Positions 17,924-27,609 of a stretch of DNA of 64,000 bases are shown here, in pieces; position 1 is the first letter of the stretch; each line of letters opens with the position of its first letter. The translations under genes were made by a program, and so were the position numbers. This DNA comes from Prevotella sp. tc2-28 (lineage in GTDB: Bacteria; Bacteroidota; Bacteroidia; Bacteroidales; Bacteroidaceae), in assembly GCF_900107705.1 (NCBI RefSeq), contig NZ_FNRE01000010.1, positions 62,001-126,000 on the forward strand. Reading direction: 5' to 3'. The notes beneath the pieces were generated by a model that saw only the letters and a list, made by a program, of their open reading frames with translations, was not told the origin of the DNA and did not search any database.

Positions 17924-19012
17924 TTAATTAGCATTGTACCAATGGGGGTCACCAGTCTTCTTGTCAACCTGGTCAGCGCCAGTTGGAGTGAAGATGGCAT
18001 TTTTGATATCCTTGAAAGCAGGATCAGTAGCCAAAGCTGTTCCGGTTTGGTCAGAGCCACCCTTAGAACTATCTGTCCATCCTGCTACAGCACCATCTGC
18101 ACTCCAATAAGTATTATTCTCATAGTTAGAAATGGCACCACCATTCTGGCCCCAAAGCCAACCATTTACTTCATTACCCTTATTTGAGCCGAAATTATAG
18201 AGAATTGAGTTCTTTAAGTTCATAATCGTTGTTTTCTTACCCTTAATGCCTCCATTGCTATTATTAGCCTTCTTTCCTACAGCAATGTTAATTAAAGTAG
18301 ACTGGTTTACAGTCCAAGTAGTTGTAGTTGTACTAGTTACGTCACCAGGTTTTCCATCGGCTTTAAAGAAGAAACCGGTATGGCTCGTACCAGACCAAAG
18401 AGTTGAGTTTTCGATTAACAAATTCTCGGGGAATCCACCACCAAGAGCAAAGAAATTCTTGTTACCACTAATCTCAACACCTGAATTGATAACAGCGATA
18501 TTCTTGAAGAGAATCTTACCAGCAGTACTTTCAATCAGAGACTGTTCCAATCCATTAACGATAACACCGTTCAAGGTAATATTATTCAGAATAGTGTAGG
18601 CACTTGCTTCGGTTTCACTCTTCATTGCTTTTTTGCCATTTACTTCCTCGTACTTAATCAGTGAGGTCTTTAATTCGGATGCATCAATAATCATGTTTGA
18701 CAAAATCAAATCGGAAGTAGAATTGAATCCAACATTAGCAGTGATAAGAGCAGGTTTCTTTTCATTTCCAACAATCATCAGGGGTTCGGTCAACTTAATT
18801 TCTTTATTCATAGCTAACTCAATACCTTCAGGAAGGGAAAGAACACCATCTTTTGCAAACTGAGCAATGGCATCTGCCAACTCCATTCCGTTGTCGATTA
18901 CGGCAACAGCAGGTTCACGAGGTACGCTGGGGTTGTCAGCTTTGGTACATGACTGGAAACTCAGTGCGCCCATCAGCATTAGGGCTGCGCCAAAAATAAA
19001 ACTTTTCTTCAT
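17924..19012 (-). CDS. DUF5123-type beta-helix lipoprotein, stand-alone copy
   Basis: The 362-residue protein has a lipobox (LMGALSFQSCTKADNP) and a repetitive, Asn/Ile-rich middle (NITLNGVIVNGLEQSLIEST, LFKNIAVINSGVEISGNKNF) typical of a parallel beta-helix. The end, FTPTGADQVDKKTGDPHWY, matches the C-termini of the two larger paralogues at 20235 and 27610 (TGDPRW or GDPRW). Unlike them it lacks the N-terminal fibronectin-like part and has no adjacent SusCD on its strand; it is divergent from the PUL. It probably binds or processes pectin fragments at the cell surface by analogy with the paralogues. Confidence 0.75.
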   Translation of the reverse strand: MKKSFIFGAALMLMGALSFQSCTKADNPSVPREPAVAVIDNGMELADAIAQFAKDGVLSLPEGIELAMNKEIKLTEPLMIVGNEKKPALITANVGFNSTSDLILSNMIIDASELKTSLIKYEEVNGKKAMKSETEASAYTILNNITLNGVIVNGLEQSLIESTAGKILFKNIAVINSGVEISGNKNFFALGGGFPENLLIENSTLWSGTSHTGFFFKADGKPGDVTSTTTTTWTVNQSTLINIAVGKKANNSNGGIKGKKTTIMNLKNSILYNFGSNKGNEVNGWLWGQNGGAISNYENNTYWSADGAVAGWTDSSKGGSDQTGTALATDPAFKDIKNAIFTPTGADQVDKKTGDPHWYNAN

Positions 19013-19317
19013 AATCTTTGTTTTAGTTTAAATAAAATATTGTTTTAACGTTATAGTCCAAATCTGTGTGTACGAGTCCCCAAGATAGGGGGAAATGTAA
19101 CATAATGCGCTGCAAATTTAGGGAATTTTTACGAAACCAACAACTTTTTCCTTGATTTTTTTGCAGTCTGATGCCATTTAACACTTGTTAGACATCGTTT
19201 TTCAACATTGTAACGGTGTCTTTTGCTGATATGACACAGAAAAAAGACAGATTATAGTTACATTTGTAATCTTAAAACGTCTTAAATTACGTAAAGCTTT
19301 ACAATAGTAGCTACTAA
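19013..19317 (+). promoter_or_regulatory. Divergent intergenic region of the pectin PUL
   Basis: This 305-bp AT-rich gap separates the orphan DUF5123 gene (-) from the PUL (+). It holds a minus-strand box TAAATTTG (19113-19120) and a plus-strand box TACATTTG (19259-19266). Neither has a clean -33 TTTG at the right distance, as expected for activator-dependent promoters. No gene or RNA was recognised. Confidence 0.45.
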
Positions 19318-20196
19318 ATGGACAAATCAAAAGTCAGAAAAAGCCTGTTTTTAGGGGCTTTAGCCGTGTTTATAACATGGCCTGCCTGCCTCTTGGCACA
19401 ACAGCAGTATCGTGTGGCTGCATGCGACTGGATGATGCTGAAACGCCAGAAACTGGGTGAATTCCAATTAACAAAGGACATTCATGCAGACGGAGTGGAA
19501 GTCGATATGGGCCCGTTGGGAAAGCGTGTCCTGTTTGAGAACAAGTTGCGTGAACCGCATTTCCAGAAGCTTTTCCGTCGTACCGCCGACTCATTAGGTG
19601 TTGCCGTTCCCTCCATCGCCATGTCTGGTTTCTTTGCCCAGAGTTTCCTCAAGCGTGAGAATTACAAGGACTTGATTCAAGACTGTCTGAACACGATGGA
19701 TGTCTTCGATGCCAAAGTTGCCTTCCTTCCCCTCGGAGGCAGTGGGCATGAGTGGAAACAGGCAGGTGAAGAACATGAAGAAATGGTGCGCCGACTGCAT
19801 GAAGTAGGCGAGATGGCGCAGGCAGCAGGCAAGGTGATAGGCATCCGCACACAGCTTGACGCGCGCGCGAACATTAAATTATTAGATGAGGTAAACAGCG
19901 AAGGCATCAAGATTTATTATAATCTGCAGGACGCCGTCGACCAGAAACTAGATGTCGTGAAGGAACTGAAACAACTGGGCAGCAAGCGCATCATCCAGAT
20001 TCACGCCTCGCTCACCGACAGCGTGACGCTCGACAAAGACTCACGCATCGACCTGCATCAAGTCAAGAAGACCCTCGACAAGATGAAATGGAAGGGCTGG
20101 CTGGTTGTAGAACGAAGCCGCAATGCCAAGGACGTTCGCAACGTTCGTGGCAACTTCGGCACCAACGTAGCCTACCTGAAAGAGATATTTAAATGA
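19318..20196 (+). CDS. Exported TIM-barrel protein, sugar phosphate isomerase/epimerase family
   Basis: The 292-residue protein resembles the xylose-isomerase-like TIM-barrel family (AP endonuclease 2 superfamily): DGVEVDMGPLGKR, KVAFLPLGGSGHEWKQAG, IIQIHASLTDSVTL and WKGWLVVERSRNAKDVRNV. It opens with a signal-like hydrophobic segment (LFLGALAVFITWPACLLAQQ), so it should work in the periplasm, which is odd for a family whose best-known members are cytoplasmic. Putative metal-ligand Glu residues remain in VEVD and VVERS, but the usual Asp/His of the middle strand reads YYNLQDAV. It leads the PUL transcript 38 bp before the first DUF4957/5123 gene. Reaction unknown. Confidence 0.75.
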   Translation: MDKSKVRKSLFLGALAVFITWPACLLAQQQYRVAACDWMMLKRQKLGEFQLTKDIHADGVEVDMGPLGKRVLFENKLREPHFQKLFRRTADSLGVAVPSIAMSGFFAQSFLKRENYKDLIQDCLNTMDVFDAKVAFLPLGGSGHEWKQAGEEHEEMVRRLHEVGEMAQAAGKVIGIRTQLDARANIKLLDEVNSEGIKIYYNLQDAVDQKLDVVKELKQLGSKRIIQIHASLTDSVTLDKDSRIDLHQVKKTLDKMKWKGWLVVERSRNAKDVRNVRGNFGTNVAYLKEIFK

Positions 20197-20234
20197 ATGA
20201 ACAAATGTATTAATTACTAACTAAAAAACTGCTT

Positions 20235-21734
20235 ATGAGAAAACAAATGATGAAAGTCGGATTTCTCGGGTTAGGAGGAATCATCTTGGCCTCAGCCTTG
20301 ATGCTCGCTTCATGCCAGAAAGGTTTCGACAATGATGAGACTTTCTCCAGTACGGTGAGAGACTCACAATTGGCATCGCCTTCGCTCTCTAAGGCCAATT
20401 TCGCTACGTTGGTTAATTCTGACGGAAGTGAAAGTATTAAGGTTACATGGGATGCCGTTATGGGTGCCGGTGGCTATTACTATCGTGTGGACAACATGGA
20501 TAGTGGTGAGCCCGAATTGTTAGTAGAAGGAAGCACGGACAAGTCTTTGTTCTTGTTCCCGAAGGCGGAAGACACCAAATATCGTGTTACTGTGAAGACC
20601 TTGGGCAATACCAAGCTTAACAATGCTGAGGCAAAGGAGGCAACGGTGTATGCCTACAGCACAATGATTGAAGCTCAGACTATTCCTGCGGGTGAGAACA
20701 TTGTGAACTTTGTAAAGACACATATCATTGAGACTGATGATGAGCAAGCCTTTGAGTTGGTTGGTGGTGCTTCTTATACCATTGACGAGGAAATTGATTT
20801 TGGCCGTCATAAGGTAACCTTCCGTGGCAACAAGATTGACTATCCTATCGTTACAATGACAGGTCAGGGTTGTATCCGTACTGCTGCAGGCTTGAAGGTG
20901 AAGTGGATTAAGTTTGATTGCACTTCACAAGAGTCAAAAGGTGTTTTCGAATGCTCCAGCGTGGCTTTTCCTGAATTGGAAACGAATAAAGCAGGTTGGC
21001 CTGACAAGGCTTACTATCTGGCCGATCCTATTATTTTCCAGGATTGCTGGTTCAAGAATGTGAAGATGTGTCTGTTCTTCTCAGGCGCTCGTGCTTGGGC
21101 GCTTGAAGATGTACGCATAGACAATTGTATTGTGCAGTTAGATAACAATGGATCATTTGGTGATGCTGCCGTGATAGGTACCTATAGTGGTACGGCATAC
21201 TATCGTGATGACTCCCAGACTTGGAGCAGTGCTATCCGTAACGTCACCATTAAGAACAGTACTATTTACAATCTGAAAGACAATAGTAAAAACCGTATGA
21301 TTCGCTTCCAGAGTAATCAGTTGGGTCGTGTGTTCGATTCGCAGTATGGTGGTGCAACGCTTACCAACAACACCTTTATCAAGGTGATGAGCGATAAGGA
21401 ATTTGCGAACAATACACCTAACCGCGTTGAATATACAATAACGTTCAATGGCAATATCTGCTATGATTGCTGGCGCCTACAGAAGTTCATTCAGGGTAAC
21501 AACCCGTTGAACCTTGACATCACAAAGAATACGGTATGGGGTCTGAAGAATGCTGTTGACGCAACTGATAAGACTCGTTGTGCAACGGAAGAGAATGCCT
21601 TTGGCTATGGTACAGTAGAAGAATTGAATGCAGCTCTGAAGGAACTTGATTTGACCAAGCCAAACGGTGGTGTTAACTTCAAGGCTTCAGGCGCAATCTC
21701 CAGTACTATTGGTGATCCAAGATGGTTGCAATAA
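20235..21734 (+). CDS. DUF4957/DUF5123 surface lipoprotein, PUL triplet 1
   Basis: The 499-residue protein has a lipobox (ASALMLASCQKGFDND), then a fibronectin III-like unit (about residues 40-140, IKVTWDAVMGAGGYYYRVDN), a DUF4957-like beta-helix and a C-terminal DUF5123-like part ending GDPRWLQ. The same architecture is seen in the copy at 27610. Proteins like this accompany SusCD in pectin loci and probably bind the glycan at the surface. It lies directly before susC (31 bp). Whether it has enzyme activity cannot be told. Confidence 0.8.
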   Translation: MRKQMMKVGFLGLGGIILASALMLASCQKGFDNDETFSSTVRDSQLASPSLSKANFATLVNSDGSESIKVTWDAVMGAGGYYYRVDNMDSGEPELLVEGSTDKSLFLFPKAEDTKYRVTVKTLGNTKLNNAEAKEATVYAYSTMIEAQTIPAGENIVNFVKTHIIETDDEQAFELVGGASYTIDEEIDFGRHKVTFRGNKIDYPIVTMTGQGCIRTAAGLKVKWIKFDCTSQESKGVFECSSVAFPELETNKAGWPDKAYYLADPIIFQDCWFKNVKMCLFFSGARAWALEDVRIDNCIVQLDNNGSFGDAAVIGTYSGTAYYRDDSQTWSSAIRNVTIKNSTIYNLKDNSKNRMIRFQSNQLGRVFDSQYGGATLTNNTFIKVMSDKEFANNTPNRVEYTITFNGNICYDCWRLQKFIQGNNPLNLDITKNTVWGLKNAVDATDKTRCATEENAFGYGTVEELNAALKELDLTKPNGGVNFKASGAISSTIGDPRWLQ

Positions 21735-21765
21735 ATGCTATTAACTAACAATAAGGTAAATACGT

Positions 21766-24700
21766 ATGAAAAAATATATCATCCTTATGCTGATGGCTTT
21801 CGTCTCGACGATTGCGTTGGCACAGAGCACTGTCAAGGGTACGGTGGTCGATCAGAATGGTGAACCTATCATCGGTGCGACAGTACAGGTGAAAGGTAGT
21901 AGCGCTACTGGTACTATTACTGACCTTGATGGAAATTTTACGTTGGCTGGTGTACCTGCAAAGGCTCAACTCATAGTTTCGTATATTGGTTATATTTCAG
22001 AGACAGTCAGCAACCTAAACAATCCCAAGATTACGCTGAAAGAAGACTCTCAGCAATTGGAAGAGGTTGTTGTAGTAGGTTATGGTACTCAGAAGAAAGC
22101 GCACTTGACGGGTTCTATTGAGACCGTTCCTGTGGAAGAAATTACTGACCTGGGAAGCAGCGACCTTGCTGGTTCTTTGCGTGGTTTGATAAACGGTGTA
22201 AGCATCGAGAGCGGCGGTAACCGTCCTGGTGATGCCTCGACCCTGTCAATCCGTGGTGCTGACAACTTGACTGCCTTAGGTGTTGGTTCTCAGCCCCCTC
22301 TTTATGTAATTGATGGTTTTATCTTGGATGCCAATGCTTTCAATAACTTGGATCCCTCGACGATCGAGTCCATCTCTGTACTGAAGGATGCTGCAGCAGC
22401 TGTCTATGGTGCTCGCGCAGCTAATGGTGTTGTACTGGTTACCACAAAGAAAGGTAAGCAGGGCGCACCTCAGATTTCCTATAGCGGAACATTCGGTTTC
22501 ACAGGTGCTGTTAGCACTCCGAAGATGCTAAACACATACGATTACGGTCGTCTGTGGAATGCTGTTCGTATGGCTGATGATACCGAAACAGGCATTAATC
22601 CTCGCTATGACCTCTTCCAGGCCGACGAGTTGGAGGCAATGAGAAGCCTGAACTATAATTTGTTGGAAGACCATTGGAAGACTGGTATCACTCATCAGCA
22701 CAGTGTTAATGTTAGTGGTGCCACTGAAAAGGTGAACTATTTTGCATCTATCGGTTATTTCAATCAAGATGGTAACCTTGGTAAGCTGGACTACGACCGT
22801 TGGAACTTCCGCGCAGGCTCTGAGGTAAAGGTAGGCCAGTGGGTAAAGGCTTCGCTCTCTGTTTCTGGCGACTATGGTAAGAAGAATGCTCCTTTGATGA
22901 AGGTGCAAAGTTCTGGAAGCGATAAGGACTATCTCTCGTTGTTGACCCATCCGGGCTATATTCCAGAAACACTTGCTGGTCACCCGATGGCTAAGTATGG
23001 TGTGAGTGGTAACGAGCTGGCAACTAACCAGGACTACAACTATGAGTATTTGCAGAACTCCAGCGACTATACACGTAACATGAACTCCAATCTCTATATC
23101 AGCGGTGCAGTAGATTTGGACTTTGGCTTTGTGAAGGCGCTGAAGGGTTTGAAAGCCCGTGTAAGTTATTCTAAGGCAATCAGCCAAAATAAGACCAACG
23201 AGTTTGGTACACAGTTTGCAGTCTATAGACTCAACCAACGTACGGGTAGTGGTGAGCACCTCTATACCGCACTGCCTGGCGCAGAAGACTACTATAACGA
23301 AACCATTTTGGCAGACAACAACTTCCTGATGGGCCACGGCAATGCGATGGTATCTAATGGTAAGGATGGTGGTTACATCAGCCGTTCTATGAATCGTTCT
23401 GACAACTACCAGATTAACTTCACACTGACCTATGCACGCCAATTCGGTCCTCATAGCGTCAACGCACTGTTCTCAGTCGAGAAGTCTGAATCGGAATATG
23501 AGAATCTGTACGGTGAGGGAACAAAGCCTTATGAATTCTCTACGGGACAGTCCAACTCTATTGATACCAACAATGGTGGTATTACCTCATCTGACTGGGG
23601 TCGTACAGAAAGTGGCACACTCTCATACATTGGACGTCTGAACTATAACTATATGGATCGTTACCTCTTTGAGTTCTTGATTCGTTCTGACGCATCACAG
23701 AAGTTCCATCCACGCAACTATTGGGGCGTATTCCCATCAGTTTCTGCAGGTTGGATTGTCAGCGAGGAGAAGTTCATGAAGAACATTAAGTGGCTCGACT
23801 TCCTGAAACTGCGTGCTTCGTTTGGTTTGACAGGTCGTGATAACATCTCTGCATGGCAGTGGATGCAGACCTATTCTATCGCGCTTGACAAGGGTGCTAT
23901 CTTTGGTGACGATGGTGTAGCCGGTAGCCATATTACAATGAACAATGGTGGCCGTATCAACGAGGATATGAAATGGGATAAGTCTTACAAAGGTAACATC
24001 GGTCTTGACTTCAGCGTGCTGCAGGGCCGTCTGGGCTTCAATATCGACGCCTACTACGTATGGGATCGTGATATGCTGTTGGCATTCAGTGGTACTATTC
24101 CTACAACGGTAGGTGCTACAGGTGCTCCTCAGAACTATGGCGAGATGAACAGCTGGGGTTCTGAAATCTCAGTAACCTGGCGCGACAAGATTGGCAAGGA
24201 CTTCAAATATAAGGTACAGTTGAACACCGGTTTCTCGGATAATAAAGTGCTACAGGCTGAGTGGCCAACCAGCGATTATTTCAGAGGTTTGATCAAGGGT
24301 GAGCGTACAGACCGTGGCTCTTGGGGATACCAGTGCATTGGCATGTTTCGTAATTATCAAGATATTGAAGAGTACTTCAATCAATACAACATTACGACCT
24401 ATATGGGCCTGACTAAAGATCAAGTTCGCCCGGGTATGCTGATTTATAAGGATGTTCGTGGACAGCTGAAGGCTGATGCTGCCAACTATGAGGGTGCCGA
24501 CAAGTACAATGGTCCTGATGGTATCGTCGATGGCTTGGATTTAGTACGCCTCTCTGATCGCAGCAATCCTTACCATTTCACGATGAACCTGAATGCTGAG
24601 TATAAGGACTTTGCAATTACTGCTCAGTTAGGTGCCAGCTGGGGTGGTTATAGCTTTGTTCCTGGAAGCGCACTCTCTCCTGGTGATGGTGTTGCATCTA

Positions 24701-25113
24701 ACAACTCTTTGGGTTACAAACGCTTGGAGTATGTTAACATGCCTTCATTCTGGAATCCTGACAACATGTATATTTACGAGGATATCTACGATGCCAGTGG
24801 AAATCTGATTATGGCAGCAAACCACGATGCAGAGTATCCTAACCTGCGTTGGACAAACGTAAATAGCCAAACCTCAAGTTTCTGGCGTGTCAGCGGAACT
24901 CGCGTAACACTAAACCGCGTGACTTTGGCATACAAGATTCCGAAGAACATCTGTAATTTCATAGGTATTTCTTCGGCTCGCGTCAATGTAACTGGTCAGA
25001 ATCTGCTGAGCCTTTACAATCCCTATCCTGACAACTTCATCGACCCGATGATGAGCTATGGTGTGTATCCCACCCTGCGCAAGTTCACCGTTGGTCTTAA
25101 TATTTCATTCTAA
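21766..25113 (+). CDS. SusC-like TonB-dependent transporter, triplet 1
   Basis: The 1115-residue outer-membrane protein starts with a signal peptide ending in ALAQ. It continues with the CarboxypepD-regulatory-like domain (VKGTVVDQNGEPIIGATVQV), the TonB-box-like stretch LEEVVVVGYGTQKKAHLTGS, the plug (GVSIESGGNRPGDASTLSIR, PLYVIDGFI, SISVLKDAAAAVYGARAANG) and a barrel ending GLNISF. It imports oligosaccharides with its SusD partner 6 bp downstream. It has no STN domain, so it should not signal through an anti-sigma factor. Context (PL1, DUF3826, DUF5123) points to pectin fragments. Confidence 0.95.
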   Translation: MKKYIILMLMAFVSTIALAQSTVKGTVVDQNGEPIIGATVQVKGSSATGTITDLDGNFTLAGVPAKAQLIVSYIGYISETVSNLNNPKITLKEDSQQLEEVVVVGYGTQKKAHLTGSIETVPVEEITDLGSSDLAGSLRGLINGVSIESGGNRPGDASTLSIRGADNLTALGVGSQPPLYVIDGFILDANAFNNLDPSTIESISVLKDAAAAVYGARAANGVVLVTTKKGKQGAPQISYSGTFGFTGAVSTPKMLNTYDYGRLWNAVRMADDTETGINPRYDLFQADELEAMRSLNYNLLEDHWKTGITHQHSVNVSGATEKVNYFASIGYFNQDGNLGKLDYDRWNFRAGSEVKVGQWVKASLSVSGDYGKKNAPLMKVQSSGSDKDYLSLLTHPGYIPETLAGHPMAKYGVSGNELATNQDYNYEYLQNSSDYTRNMNSNLYISGAVDLDFGFVKALKGLKARVSYSKAISQNKTNEFGTQFAVYRLNQRTGSGEHLYTALPGAEDYYNETILADNNFLMGHGNAMVSNGKDGGYISRSMNRSDNYQINFTLTYARQFGPHSVNALFSVEKSESEYENLYGEGTKPYEFSTGQSNSIDTNNGGITSSDWGRTESGTLSYIGRLNYNYMDRYLFEFLIRSDASQKFHPRNYWGVFPSVSAGWIVSEEKFMKNIKWLDFLKLRASFGLTGRDNISAWQWMQTYSIALDKGAIFGDDGVAGSHITMNNGGRINEDMKWDKSYKGNIGLDFSVLQGRLGFNIDAYYVWDRDMLLAFSGTIPTTVGATGAPQNYGEMNSWGSEISVTWRDKIGKDFKYKVQLNTGFSDNKVLQAEWPTSDYFRGLIKGERTDRGSWGYQCIGMFRNYQDIEEYFNQYNITTYMGLTKDQVRPGMLIYKDVRGQLKADAANYEGADKYNGPDGIVDGLDLVRLSDRSNPYHFTMNLNAEYKDFAITAQLGASWGGYSFVPGSALSPGDGVASNNSLGYKRLEYVNMPSFWNPDNMYIYEDIYDASGNLIMAANHDAEYPNLRWTNVNSQTSSFWRVSGTRVTLNRVTLAYKIPKNICNFIGISSARVNVTGQNLLSLYNPYPDNFIDPMMSYGVYPTLRKFTVGLNISF

Positions 25114-25128
25114 TACAACGTGAAGTCT

Positions 25129-27444
25129 ATGAAAAGAATATTCAATATAGGTGCCCTTCTGCTCGCTGTAGCTGGAGCCACCGTGATGAGTAGCTGTAGT
25201 GATGAGTTCATCGAGGACAAGAAGAACTACACGAATACTTCTACTGAGATCTATGACTATTATACTGGCGCTGATGGCCGTGTAAACGAGATTTATCGTA
25301 TCTCACTGCCTAATATTCAGGCTGGTGGTGGTCAGATCTGGCAATATAACAGTGTAGGCCGAAAGGATAACCATTCTCAGGCTACTGAGGAGTACTATGG
25401 ATTTAGTACTTTCTTGGATCCGACTGCCGACATGAACACGGTAACTGGTAAGAGCCAGGGACCTGGTTATTTCAACTCGTCATGGGCACGTATTCGTGAG
25501 ATTAACGAGGTCATCCGTGGTATTACTGGTGGCAAACTCTCACAAGAGGAAAAAGACGTTCTGCTTGGTCAGGTTTATTTCTTCCGTGCGTGGTGTTACT
25601 ACATGATGTTCCGCTACTATGGTAGTGTGCCCATTGTGACTGAGGTTCAGAATCCTGTTCCTGAAGCAGCCACTCCGCGCTCCAGTGCAGAGGAAGTGTA
25701 TAATTTCATCATCAAGGAGCTTAACACAGCAGCGGACTTGTTGAGAAAGAAGACAGTTGAAGGCAAGTGGGATTCTGGTAATTGGGGTCGTGTGACAACA
25801 GGTACCTGTCTGGCTTTTAAACATCGTGTAATGGTACTTTGGGCAAGTCCTCTCTTCAATCGTGCGAATGATGAGAACCGTTGGAAGGCTGCCTATGAGA
25901 CTATCAAGGCAGAATTGCCTACAATCACTGCCTGTGGTTACGGATTGGCCTATGAGGACAATCCTGGTAAGAACGGTCAGGGATGGGCCAATATGTTCCT
26001 TGATATTGTGGACAACCCAGAGGGAGTATTTGTTTCATGCTATAACACAAAGACTCCAGACTTGACACCAGACTACCAGCGTAACAACACATGGGAGCAG
26101 AGCATCCGTCCTGCTAACGCATTAGGAAACAATGGTCAAACCCCATCGGATCTCATTATTGACCTCTTCCCCATGTTGGATGGTAAGCGCCCCAATTCCT
26201 ATAATAATTATACGGTACTGGAGCCCTCTTCTAAGTACAATTATGATCCAAAGTATCCGTTTATGAACCGTGATCCGCGTTTCTATCGCACCTTCTCATT
26301 CCCTGGTGAATACTGGCGCTTTAGTGGTGATCCCAATACAGGCGATAGTTTCAATCCTTATACGGGTGATAAGTACGTGCTTTGGAACTATGTATGGTAC
26401 AATGATCCAACAAAGTATAACGATCCTACCAGTAGTGACCATTTCGGTGCAGACAATCTGCTTGGTAGTGTTCATGGCATGTATATTCGTAAGTTCTCTG
26501 ACGATTTCGATGTTCGTGGCGGTATAAAGAATTACAACTTCAATACGGCTGGTAAGAATGTCGGTTTCCGTGAGTGCAAGACCATGACGATGGAAATCCG
26601 CTATGCTGAGGTACTGCTCAACTATGCTGAGGCTGCGTGTGGTGCAGGTGACCTTACCACGGCAGTAGAACAGCTGAAGAGAATCCGTAAGCGTGCAGGA
26701 CTTGGTTCTGGTAATGATGGTATGTATGGTATCGATGCAAAGGCTCTTGCACAGCAAGAAGCTTGTATGGCTCAGATCCTTTATGAACGCCAGATTGAGT
26801 TCGCATACGAAGGTAAACGCTTTGAGGATATGCGCCGATGGTTGCTCTTCGATGGTGGTACAGGTTTTGCGGCTATTGGAGCAAAGGCATTGACCGGATG
26901 GGGTGGAAATACCTGTAATTGGTTGGGATTCACACCATATGGTGATGCTACCAAGAATGTACGAAACGACCAAATAGAGTTCCGTCTGCGTGACGACTTG
27001 AACTATACAGATGGTACGAGTGGACGTACTTGGTCTGGTGTTAAAACGGCATCCCAAGAAGAAAAAGATAAAACCAATCCAGATCCACTGCTGAAGGCTG
27101 GTATGGGCGGTTTGACTCGTGCAGAACGTGATGCATATGCTGTCGATATCAACGAGAAGGTTGTTACCACACCATTGGCAACACAGCTGGAGAACCTCAA
27201 GACGTTCTACAACACTTATTTAGTGCGCAAGACGCTGAAGGGTGACAGCTATGACTCATCAACTGGTACAGTTCCCGTTTATAACAAGTGGAATGCTCGT
27301 TACTACTTCTGGGGATTGACTCAGGGTGAACAGATTAATAACCCGACACTGCCTCAGACTGTAGGTTGGGAAGACTACCATAACGGAGGTGCTAACGGAA
27401 CCTATGACCCGTTGACAGCCGGAAGTTCAGTAGTACCCAATTGA
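25129..27444 (+). CDS. SusD/RagB-like glycan-binding lipoprotein, triplet 1
   Basis: The 771-residue lipoprotein (lipobox VMSSCSDEFIEDKK) is the surface lid of the SusC transporter. RagB/SusD features: GQVYFFRAWCYYMMFRYYG with TPR-like helices, and the C-terminal RYAEVLLNYAEAACGAG and LYERQIEFAYEGKRFEDMRR blocks. It is longer than common SusD proteins, as is the second copy. I prefer ATG 25129 over the GTG at 25120 because the former gives a regular n-region. A terminator follows the gene. Confidence 0.94.
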   Translation: MKRIFNIGALLLAVAGATVMSSCSDEFIEDKKNYTNTSTEIYDYYTGADGRVNEIYRISLPNIQAGGGQIWQYNSVGRKDNHSQATEEYYGFSTFLDPTADMNTVTGKSQGPGYFNSSWARIREINEVIRGITGGKLSQEEKDVLLGQVYFFRAWCYYMMFRYYGSVPIVTEVQNPVPEAATPRSSAEEVYNFIIKELNTAADLLRKKTVEGKWDSGNWGRVTTGTCLAFKHRVMVLWASPLFNRANDENRWKAAYETIKAELPTITACGYGLAYEDNPGKNGQGWANMFLDIVDNPEGVFVSCYNTKTPDLTPDYQRNNTWEQSIRPANALGNNGQTPSDLIIDLFPMLDGKRPNSYNNYTVLEPSSKYNYDPKYPFMNRDPRFYRTFSFPGEYWRFSGDPNTGDSFNPYTGDKYVLWNYVWYNDPTKYNDPTSSDHFGADNLLGSVHGMYIRKFSDDFDVRGGIKNYNFNTAGKNVGFRECKTMTMEIRYAEVLLNYAEAACGAGDLTTAVEQLKRIRKRAGLGSGNDGMYGIDAKALAQQEACMAQILYERQIEFAYEGKRFEDMRRWLLFDGGTGFAAIGAKALTGWGGNTCNWLGFTPYGDATKNVRNDQIEFRLRDDLNYTDGTSGRTWSGVKTASQEEKDKTNPDPLLKAGMGGLTRAERDAYAVDINEKVVTTPLATQLENLKTFYNTYLVRKTLKGDSYDSSTGTVPVYNKWNARYYFWGLTQGEQINNPTLPQTVGWEDYHNGGANGTYDPLTAGSSVVPN

Positions 27445-27466
27445 TATTAAGAAAAAGCTTAGAATG

Positions 27467-27497
27467 AAGCCCTGACTTGAAAAAGTTGGGGCTTTAT
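27467..27497 (+). terminator. Terminator after SusCD triplet 1
   Basis: AAGCCCTGACTT (27467-27478) pairs with AAGTTGGGGCTT (27483-27494) using G-T wobbles, followed by TTATTTG. It separates the two SusCD units. Confidence 0.6.
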
Positions 27498-27518
27498 TTG
27501 TTAATATGTTGATTAATA

Positions 27519-27550
27519 TTTGTGAATTTTCAATAATTGTTGTATCTTTG
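27519..27550 (+). promoter_or_regulatory. Promoter of SusCD triplet 2
   Basis: TTTG at 27519-27522, 20 bp spacer, TATCTTTG at 27543-27550, then a leader of about 55 nt before the ATG at 27610. This is one of the best promoter matches in the window. Confidence 0.8.
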
Positions 27551-27609
27551 CACAGCATTTATGATACAAACGCTACTAAAACAAATAGTAATTACTAACA
27601 TTTATACTT

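Noticed and set aside
22528..23454. 308-residue minus-strand ORF inside susC
   Set aside because: Antisense to a conserved SusC barrel; no signal, promoter or motif.
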